Positions 1 to 4,449 of a stretch of DNA of 6,462 nucleotides are shown here, piece by piece. Source of the DNA: JBCBWG01 sp039039985 (GTDB taxonomy: Bacteria > Pseudomonadota > Alphaproteobacteria > Rhizobiales > Hyphomicrobiaceae); contig JBCCOV010000247.1 of the NCBI GenBank assembly GCA_039039985.1, positions 1 through 6,462 of the forward strand, read 5' to 3'. The notes beneath the pieces are model-generated. The model ran no database searches. It was not told where the DNA came from and saw only the letters and a list, made by a program, of their open reading frames with translations. Position 1 is the stretch's first letter, and each line of letters opens with the position of its first letter. A program made the translations under genes and the position numbers.

Positions 1-393
1 ATCACGTACGCCCCACCCGACAATGATCTTCATGCCGACAGGATAGACGCCCGCCATTAGAGCCCCCGTCACGAAACGCGCCGCAATGGCGCCGGCGCTT
101 CCAGGGGTGAAGATCAGAAGAGTCAGGTTCGCAAGCGCAGCAGTGATGGCGGAAACAGCGAAGATCTGCCGCGGGTCCAGGCGATCGGGCAAGCCGAGGA
201 TTGCAAACGCCAGGGCGCCGACGACAAACCCGATCTGGACACCGCTCGACATGGCGGCCTGCCGGGTCGGCGAAATGTCCGTTTCGCGAATCATCTCTGG
301 GAGGATCGCGGCCGTCACGAACCAGAGGCTCATGGCGAAAACCTCCGCAAGCAGCAGCAGAACGACGGACCATGACTTGCCGAGTTTTGGCAT
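1..393 (-). CDS. MFS transporter, N-terminal part (3' end outside window)
   Basis: Inner-membrane secondary transporter of the major facilitator superfamily; 131 codons are visible, roughly the first third of a usual 390-420. The frame stays open to base 1. Four hydrophobic segments lie near residues 9-31, 47-68, 77-96 and 99-121. Between the second and third is GLPDRLDPRQ at 67-76, a variant of the MFS loop 2-3 motif (G-x-x-x-D-R-x-x-R). RFVTGALMAGVYPVG at 106-120 matches the TM4 pattern with Arg106 and Gly110. The start MPKLGKSW is preceded by GGAG. The gene begins 130 nt after the ABC permease on the same strand, so it may be the last gene of the transport operon. The substrate is unknown: uptake of the same compound, or export of a product, are both possible. 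The overlapping frame at 2-442 is Arg/Cys-rich and not membrane-like, so it is a shadow. Confidence 0.88.
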   Translation of the reverse strand, partial: MPKLGKSWSVVLLLLAEVFAMSLWFVTAAILPEMIRETDISPTRQAAMSSGVQIGFVVGALAFAILGLPDRLDPRQIFAVSAITAALANLTLLIFTPGSAGAIAARFVTGALMAGVYPVGMKIIVGWGVRD

Positions 394-523
394 TGCGAAG
401 CTTCTCCGGAACCAGATCGACTTGGCCGTCAGCGCGCAGCAATGCGATCGATAGTCGGTGGTGGCGTTGTGTTGTGAATTGCGTCTACGGAGGAAGGTGC
501 AGGATCTGCCGTTACAGCGGAAA
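394..523. other. Spacer between ABC permease and MFS genes
   Basis: This 130-nt gap holds the MFS ribosome binding site but no clear promoter, no hairpin longer than 3-4 bp and no T-tract. I see no terminator here, so co-transcription of the MFS gene with the ABC genes remains possible. Confidence 0.4.
404..407 (-). promoter_or_regulatory. Ribosome binding site of the MFS gene
   Basis: GGAG on the minus strand, 10 nt before the ATG at 393 (counting from the last G). It supports this start over upstream in-frame codons, which stay open but encode no membrane-like sequence. Confidence 0.5.
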
Positions 524-1291
524 CTAGTGAGCGTCCCGTTCCGCCCATCCTACGAAGATCTTCTCCAGGGCAACGACGACGTAGTACAGCAAGATGCCGA
601 GAAAGGCGAGCGCAATCAGGACTGCAAACATCAGAGGGTAGTCCGCACTGATTTTGCCGCTGTCGAACAGGTGACCCAGCCCTTTGCCGTGTGGCTCCAC
701 AATCTCCATCAGATTGGTTCCGATGAAGGCAAGCGTTACGGAGACCTTCAGCGCCCCAAAAAACTCAGGCAGTGTCTTGGGCAATGCGATTTTGCGGAAG
801 ATCGTGAACGGTCCGGCGCCGAGTGCACGAAGAATGTCGCGATACTCCGGCTCAAGCGTCGACAGACCGATCGAGATTGAGACGGCAATTGGAAAGAACG
901 AAATCATGAACGCGATCAGGATCGTGTTCATGTCGTGCCAGCCGACGAACATGAGTGCGAGGATGGGAACGACGGTTGCTTTCGGGATCGCGTTAAACCC
1001 GATCAGCAGAGGATACAGCGCCTCTCGCATCGTGCGCGACAGGCCCATGATCGCGCCGAGAAGCGTCCCGACGACAACCGCGAGACCAAGCCCGGCAACG
1101 GTCCGCCAAAGGGTCTCCCAGCCATATTGCAGGAACAGCCAGCGGAACTTCCAGAACGCCGGGCCGATGTCGCTCGGCGACGCCATCTTGTAATTCGGCC
1201 AGCCATTGAACCAGACCAGCCACTCCCAAAACAACAGAAACACGAGCATGGCCGTCGTTGGTACGATCAAACTGCGGAGGTTGGCCGTCAT
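524..1291 (-). CDS. ABC transporter permease, NitT/TauT (SsuC/TauC-like) family
   Basis: Inner-membrane channel subunit of 255 residues, the usual family length and expected to act as a homodimer. Hydrophobic spans lie near residues 9-28, 61-84, 92-116, 121-143, 180-198 and 214-240, giving six segments. FNAIPKATVVPILALMFVG at 99-117 is characteristic of the nitrate/sulfonate/taurine group. The EAA-type coupling loop that docks on the ATPase is RALGAGPFTIFRKIALP at 155-171, with its conserved Gly and LP. The ATG overlaps the ATPase stop by 4 nt and has a near-perfect ribosome binding site. The protein ends AERDAH at a TAG. It forms a complete importer with the binding protein and ATPase encoded just before it; the substrate is not readable from the permease sequence. 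Confidence 0.95.
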   Translation of the reverse strand: MTANLRSLIVPTTAMLVFLLFWEWLVWFNGWPNYKMASPSDIGPAFWKFRWLFLQYGWETLWRTVAGLGLAVVVGTLLGAIMGLSRTMREALYPLLIGFNAIPKATVVPILALMFVGWHDMNTILIAFMISFFPIAVSISIGLSTLEPEYRDILRALGAGPFTIFRKIALPKTLPEFFGALKVSVTLAFIGTNLMEIVEPHGKGLGHLFDSGKISADYPLMFAVLIALAFLGILLYYVVVALEKIFVGWAERDAH

Positions 1292-2106
1292 GACGGATCA
1301 CCTCCACGTGCCGGCTCCGGAACGGCTCGGCCTTGCGCAATCTCGATCTGGTCGCGCAGGTCTGAAAGCACGTGCGTGATCTCCGGCGTGTAGAGGTCGT
1401 GCAGATCACGATCGCGACCAAGTGGTACGGCAACAGACTTCTGAACGGTGGCCGGGCGACCTGACAAAACCACAACCTCGTCGGCGAGGAAGACGGCCTC
1501 GCGAAGGTCATGCGTGATCAGCAAGCACGTGAAGGCCTCCTGATGGCGGAGGTCATGCATTGTCTTCCAGAGGTCCTCGCGGGTGAAGGCATCGAGTGCA
1601 CCGAAGGGCTCGTCGAGGATCAGGACTTCGGGCCGATGAACGAGCGCTCGGCAAAGCGAGGCTCTTTGGCGCATGCCACCGGACAACTCCGACGGCCGCT
1701 TCCCCTCGAAACCGCTTAAACCGACAAGGGCCAGAAGTTCTTCGGCTCGAGCAACGCGTTGCGACTGGCTGAGCGTATTCCTCACGATCTCGAGCGGCAA
1801 CAGGACGTTTTGCAAGATCGTGCGCCATTCCAAAAGGACGGGGTTTTGGAAAGCCATGCCCACCGTCGGGCGTGGGGTTCGAATGACATCGCCAGCCAGC
1901 ATCACGCGCCCCTCATCGGGAATCATCAGGCCGGCGATCAGACGCGTGAGCGTGGACTTGCCGCAGCCGGACGGCCCAACGACAGCGCAAAATGCGCTTT
2001 TCGGGATCGAAATCGAGAGATCATCCAATACCGGCAAAGGACCGGAGGCGGTGCGGTAGGTGTGGGAGACACGCTCCAGGACGATGTGGCTGTCGGCAGT
2101 CATCAT
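1288..2106 (-). CDS. ABC transporter ATP-binding protein, NitT/TauT (SsuB/TauB-like) family
   Basis: Cytoplasmic ATPase that powers the importer. With the ATG at 2106 it has 272 residues, normal for the family. All nucleotide-binding elements are intact: Walker A GPSGCGKST at 44-52, Q-loop Gln87 in AFQNP, signature LSGGMRQR at 141-148, Walker B VLILDEP at 161-167, D-loop GALD at 169-172 and switch His199 in ITHD. GMRQRASLCRAL and the EPFGALDAFTRE stretch are typical of the nitrate/sulfonate/taurine ATPase group. Starts are possible at 2130, 2106 and 2103. The first lies inside the 3' arm of the 13-bp hairpin and adds an odd ISPPRKCM leader, so 2106 or 2103 is preferred, served by a weak GAAAG. 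The last four bases, ATGA, overlap the permease start, so the two are one translational unit. Confidence 0.95.
   Translation of the reverse strand: MMTADSHIVLERVSHTYRTASGPLPVLDDLSISIPKSAFCAVVGPSGCGKSTLTRLIAGLMIPDEGRVMLAGDVIRTPRPTVGMAFQNPVLLEWRTILQNVLLPLEIVRNTLSQSQRVARAEELLALVGLSGFEGKRPSELSGGMRQRASLCRALVHRPEVLILDEPFGALDAFTREDLWKTMHDLRHQEAFTCLLITHDLREAVFLADEVVVLSGRPATVQKSVAVPLGRDRDLHDLYTPEITHVLSDLRDQIEIAQGRAVPEPARGGDPS
1296..1305 (-). promoter_or_regulatory. Strong ribosome binding site of the permease gene, inside the ATPase C-terminus
   Basis: The minus strand reads GGAGGTGATC, a 10-nt exact complement of the conserved 16S rRNA 3' end, with GGAGG 9 nt before the permease ATG. It lies within the last codons of the ATPase gene. 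Together with the ATGA overlap this supports efficient coupled translation and fixes the permease start at 1291. Confidence 0.7.
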
Positions 2107-2124
2107 GCACTTTCGTGGGGGCGA

Positions 2125-2153
2125 GATCATTTCCGCCTCGGGCGGAAATGATC
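2125..2153 (-). repeat. Perfect inverted repeat, 13-bp arms and 3-nt loop, just before the ABC ATPase start
   Basis: Arms GATCATTTCCGCC (2125-2137) and GGCGGAAATGATC (2141-2153) are exact reverse complements separated by TCG. It ends 18 nt before the preferred ATPase start at 2106 and contains the alternative in-frame ATG at 2130. Neither strand has a T-run after it, so a standard intrinsic terminator is unlikely. Candidates are an RNA processing or stability hairpin that lowers ATPase/permease expression relative to the binding protein, a REP-like palindromic repeat, or an operator. The sequence cannot separate these. Confidence 0.85.
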
Positions 2154-2162
2154 CAATACGAT

Positions 2163-2178
2163 GTCACGAGCCTGTGAC
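2163..2178 (-). repeat. Short inverted repeat, 5-bp stem
   Basis: GTCAC at 2163-2167 and GTGAC at 2174-2178 are exact reverse complements with a 6-nt loop. Alone it could be chance; it is noted because it abuts the 10-bp stem and continues the run of stems across this spacer. Confidence 0.35.
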
Positions 2179-2179
2179 G

Positions 2180-2209
2180 CCGATCCGCAAACGACCATGT
2201 GCGGATCGG
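2180..2209 (-). repeat. Perfect inverted repeat, 10-bp stem, 10-nt loop
   Basis: Arms CCGATCCGCA (2180-2189) and TGCGGATCGG (2200-2209) pair without mismatch; 7 of 10 pairs are G-C. A smaller inverted repeat, GTCAC (2163-2167) and GTGAC (2174-2178), sits directly beside it. There is no T-tract on either strand. It could be an mRNA-stabilising stem, a REP-like element or a dimeric protein binding site. Confidence 0.7.
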
Positions 2210-2224
2210 ATACGATGAGATGCG

Positions 2225-2248
2225 ATGGGCGGCAATCCTGTCGCCCAT
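2225..2248 (-). repeat. Inverted repeat, 7-bp stem, just after the binding-protein gene
   Basis: Arms ATGGGCG (2225-2231) and CGCCCAT (2242-2248) are exact reverse complements around a 10-nt loop. In the transcript the hairpin starts 11 nt after the stop codon at 2260. No U-run follows on the minus strand, so it does not look like an intrinsic terminator; protection of the upstream mRNA 3' end is possible. Confidence 0.6.
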
Positions 2249-2259
2249 TCTGATATTGC

Positions 2260-3267
2260 TCAATTGAGCTTGAGGCTCCCGTCTTTCGGCAGATAGGCGT
2301 CCGTGAAGACTTTGGCCGTGTCCGGCGGGCTCTTGAACTTGTAGTTCTCGCCCAGTTGTTTCAGCGCCGCTGCAAAGCGTGCGGAATCAATTCCGCCGAG
2401 GCCGTTCGCTTTCGTGTAGTCGGTCACGACGTTGGCATCGATGGCGAGCTTGAGCCGGCGCGTCTCAAGGGCAACGTCGGCGGCCGGGTTCCGCTTCGCG
2501 ACCATTGCAGCGCCGGCTGCAGGGTCGGCAATGACATCCTTCCAGCCCTTTGCAACCGCGCGGATGAATCCCGTGACGAGCTTAGCGTTGTCCTTCGCAA
2601 AGTTCGTATTCACGATAACTGCGTTGCCATACAGGCTGAGGCCGTGGTCCGCCATCAGGATGACCTTGATGTCATCCTCCGAAATGCCGAGCCGGACGAG
2701 ATTGAGAAAACTCGAGAACGAGAATCCGGTAATGGCGTCGACCTTACCTTCCGCGAGCATTGGTTCGCGAGTCGGAAAGCCGACCGGCTCGACCTTGATT
2801 TTCGAAACATCAAGCTTGTTGGCGCTTGCGAACGCCGGGAACTGCGCCCAGGCGCCGTCAGGTGGTGGGGCTCCGAGCGTCTTTCCCATCAGGTCCGACG
2901 GTTTCGAAACGCCCTGGGACGCACGCCCGATGACGGCAAACGGTGGCTTGTCATAGACCATCATCACCGCGGTGACCGGCGCACCCGGGTTTTGGTCGAG
3001 AAACTTAATCAGGCTGTTGATGTCGGCAAACCCGAACGGAAAGGCGCCAGTGGCAACTTTGGGGATCGCATCGAGCGAGCCCTTGCCCGCAGAAATGCTC
3101 ACATCGAGGCCCTCGGCCTTGAAGTGGCCGTTGTCAATGGCTGCGAAGTAGGCGGCGCTCGGTCCTTCAAACTTCCAGTCGAGTGCGAAGGACACTTTGG
3201 TTTGTGCCGCAGCGGCGCTTGCAAGCGCCACTAGCAGTGCACTGGCGATGAACAGGCGTTTCAGCAT
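2260..3267 (-). CDS. ABC transporter periplasmic substrate-binding protein, NMT1/THI5 (NitT/TauT) family
   Basis: Secreted solute-binding protein of 335 residues that captures a small substrate in the periplasm and hands it to the ATPase/permease pair encoded downstream. Residues 1-21 form a Sec signal peptide: basic LKR at 2-4, a hydrophobic Leu/Ala core, then an Ala-rich end with probable cleavage before Q22. The mature start, SFALDWKFEGPSAAYFAA at 26-43 followed by NGHFKAEGLDVSISAGKGS at 46-64, is the NMT1/THI5 hallmark (hydrophobic-LDW, then G-x-F-x-x-E-G-L-D-V). There is no lipobox Cys. This family binds thiamin pyrimidine precursors, nitrate, alkanesulfonates, taurine, phthalate and others, so similarity does not name the substrate. 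Position beside xdhBC suggests a purine, pyrimidine or related N-heterocycle; that is inference. Stop TGA at 2262-2260 is followed by a hairpin-rich spacer that may raise this protein's level over the membrane components. Confidence 0.93.
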   Translation of the reverse strand: MLKRLFIASALLVALASAAAAQTKVSFALDWKFEGPSAAYFAAIDNGHFKAEGLDVSISAGKGSLDAIPKVATGAFPFGFADINSLIKFLDQNPGAPVTAVMMVYDKPPFAVIGRASQGVSKPSDLMGKTLGAPPPDGAWAQFPAFASANKLDVSKIKVEPVGFPTREPMLAEGKVDAITGFSFSSFLNLVRLGISEDDIKVILMADHGLSLYGNAVIVNTNFAKDNAKLVTGFIRAVAKGWKDVIADPAAGAAMVAKRNPAADVALETRRLKLAIDANVVTDYTKANGLGGIDSARFAAALKQLGENYKFKSPPDTAKVFTDAYLPKDGSLKLN

Positions 3268-3272
3268 TCCAA

Positions 3273-3276
3273 CCTC
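3273..3276 (-). promoter_or_regulatory. Ribosome binding site fixing the start of the binding-protein gene
   Basis: GAGG on the minus strand, 5 nt before the ATG at 3267. It favours this start over the in-frame ATG at 3345, which would put 26 non-secretory residues, including several Cys, in front of an otherwise perfect signal peptide. Confidence 0.6.
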
Positions 3277-3344
3277 GATCTCACATAGTAGTGCTGAACC
3301 AAACGTCACAAATCGGCAGCATCCATCCGCGGCCGAATTGGGCA

Positions 3345-3373
3345 AGCTTAAAATTTAGGCAGCAAGAGCTCAA
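3345..3373 (-). promoter_or_regulatory. Possible sigma-70-like promoter before the binding-protein gene
   Basis: In the 157-nt gap after xdhC, the minus strand carries TTGAGC (3373-3368), a 17-nt spacer and TAAGCT (3350-3345). The -35 is good (5 of 6 to TTGACA) but the -10 matches TATAAT at only 3 of 6 positions. It lies within a locally AT-rich patch containing the 9-nt palindrome TAAATTTTA. A promoter here would let the transporter be expressed apart from xdh. It is weak evidence; read-through from xdhC is equally possible, since I see no clear terminator after xdhC. Confidence 0.25.
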
Positions 3374-3424
3374 CCCGTCACGTCGTGTGCCGCTTGCACG
3401 GCTCGTCGTTCGGGCTACGTCCAG

Positions 3425-4435
3425 TTACGGATCAACCACAGCTTTCTGCGCCTGACCTGCGCCATCACAGATTGCAAGAAGTTGCGCTGCAACGGCCACG
3501 GCAATTTCTGCAGGGGCTTTGCCTTGAATTTGCGGTAATCCGATCGGGCAAATCAGACGCTGGATCACGGTCTCTGCAAGGCCGGCTTCGCGCAGACGCT
3601 TGCGAAACAATTGGCTCTTGGTGTGGGAACCGATCAGTCCAAGGAAGCCAAATTTGTTGGTGGACAGCACGCTGTGGCAAATGGCCAGATCCATGGCATG
3701 GGAGTACGTCATCACGACATGATAGGCATCCGGGGGCGCCATCGCTGCCATGCGCTCGGGCTCTTGCACGACCACCCGTTCGACATTTGGCGGGATGACG
3801 GATGGAAAACGTTGCGGACCCGTATCGACCCAACGCACATCGAAATTGAGCCGGCTGACAACGTCAACCAGAGCTCGGCCCACGTGACCGGCGCCGAAAA
3901 TGTACAGCGGGATAAGTGAGGTGCCGACTTCGGCAACAAAGCCTGCTTGCTCAAGCGTATAAGACTGCCCGGGCTGCAACGATGCGATCGAGAGAGGAGC
4001 GCCGGTGTTGAGCGGATGACGGAGCGCGAGGCGTGTGTCCGAGCTCCGGTCGGCCATGCTTTCGATTTGCGACCCGAGTTCGTGAACGTATGCGCGCTCG
4101 GACCGGGCGTACCGCTCAAACAGGAGCTGAACCGACCCACCGCAGCACTGCCCGAGATTGGCGCCGAGGGCGTACGTTTGCACATCGCGGCGCCAGAGTT
4201 CGTAGTCATCATAGAGTTCGTGTTCTTCGTCCAGCCAGCGCTTCGCTCTTGCAATCGCTTCGAACTCCAGCCGGCCGCCACCAATGGTTCCGATAATCCG
4301 ATCGCGAAGGACCGCCATCGCAGCGCCGATATCCCGCGGCGCTGAGCCGCGTGCCGAGATGACAGCGACCCGAACGAAGTCTTCGTCAAATTCGCTGCCA
4401 TGCAACAGCGTTCGCAGTGGGTCCAATCGATCCAT
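3425..4435 (-). CDS. xdhC: Xanthine dehydrogenase accessory protein XdhC
   Basis: Maturation factor that binds molybdenum cofactor, protects it during sulfuration and delivers it to XdhB; it is not part of the finished enzyme (established for the Rhodobacter family member). It has 336 residues, within the usual range. The N-terminal XdhC/CoxI domain shows GSAPRDIGAAM at 30-40, GTIGGGRLEFEAIARA at 49-64 and LGQCCGG at 94-100, with the paired cysteines C97/C98 typical of cofactor-binding XdhC. The C-terminal Rossmann-like domain begins with YIFGAGHVGRAL at 178-189, followed by GLIGSHTKSQLFRKRL near residue 290. The ATG is chosen because a GAGG overlaps the xdhB stop 10 nt upstream and the 12-nt gap implies one transcript. 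A general XdhC/CoxI-family protein for another molybdenum hydroxylase is the alternative, but adjacency to a purine-type XdhB makes XdhC the best name. Confidence 0.94.
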   Translation of the reverse strand: MDRLDPLRTLLHGSEFDEDFVRVAVISARGSAPRDIGAAMAVLRDRIIGTIGGGRLEFEAIARAKRWLDEEHELYDDYELWRRDVQTYALGANLGQCCGGSVQLLFERYARSERAYVHELGSQIESMADRSSDTRLALRHPLNTGAPLSIASLQPGQSYTLEQAGFVAEVGTSLIPLYIFGAGHVGRALVDVVSRLNFDVRWVDTGPQRFPSVIPPNVERVVVQEPERMAAMAPPDAYHVVMTYSHAMDLAICHSVLSTNKFGFLGLIGSHTKSQLFRKRLREAGLAETVIQRLICPIGLPQIQGKAPAEIAVAVAAQLLAICDGAGQAQKAVVDP

Positions 4436-4445
4436 AACAGACTGG

Positions 4446-4449
4446 CCTC
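4446..4449 (-). promoter_or_regulatory. Ribosome binding site of xdhC, overlapping the xdhB stop
   Basis: GAGG on the minus strand, sharing bases with the TGA stop of xdhB and 10 nt before the xdhC ATG. The arrangement suggests translational coupling of the enzyme subunit to its maturation factor. The spacing is slightly long, so strength is uncertain. Confidence 0.5.

Larger units (their letters stand above)
2150..2217. repeat. Imperfect direct repeat pair ending in ATACGATG
   Basis: GATCCAATACGATG (2150-2163) and GATCGGATACGATG (2204-2217) match at 12 of 14 positions and are offset by 54 bp. Each copy begins inside the right arm of one of the two strongest inverted repeats, so the spacer resembles two diverged copies of a stem-plus-tail unit. 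Duplication of a small intergenic element is an inference from this layout. Confidence 0.5.

Noticed and set aside
2..442. Minus-strand frame of 146 codons at the left edge
   Set aside because: Arg/Cys/His-rich composition without membrane segments; the overlapping frame starting at 393 reads as a normal MFS N-terminus.
553..562. GAAGATCTTC palindrome in the permease gene
   Set aside because: Ten-base palindrome within coding sequence containing a common restriction site; no sign of regulatory use and expected at some rate by chance.
2125..2153. Intrinsic terminator between the binding-protein and ATPase genes
   Set aside because: The stem is strong but is followed by a C-rich stretch on the minus strand and by CAATACG on the plus strand, with no run of T.
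2356..3234. Long plus-strand open frame (292 codons) antisense to the binding-protein gene
   Set aside because: It is Arg/Gly/Val/His-rich with no recognisable domain, lies fully opposite a gene with a signal peptide and family motifs, and is explained by few stops in GC-rich DNA.
3385..3424. Possible terminator after xdhC
   Set aside because: Only a 4-bp GTGC/GCAC pairing is visible and there is no T-run on the minus strand after it.
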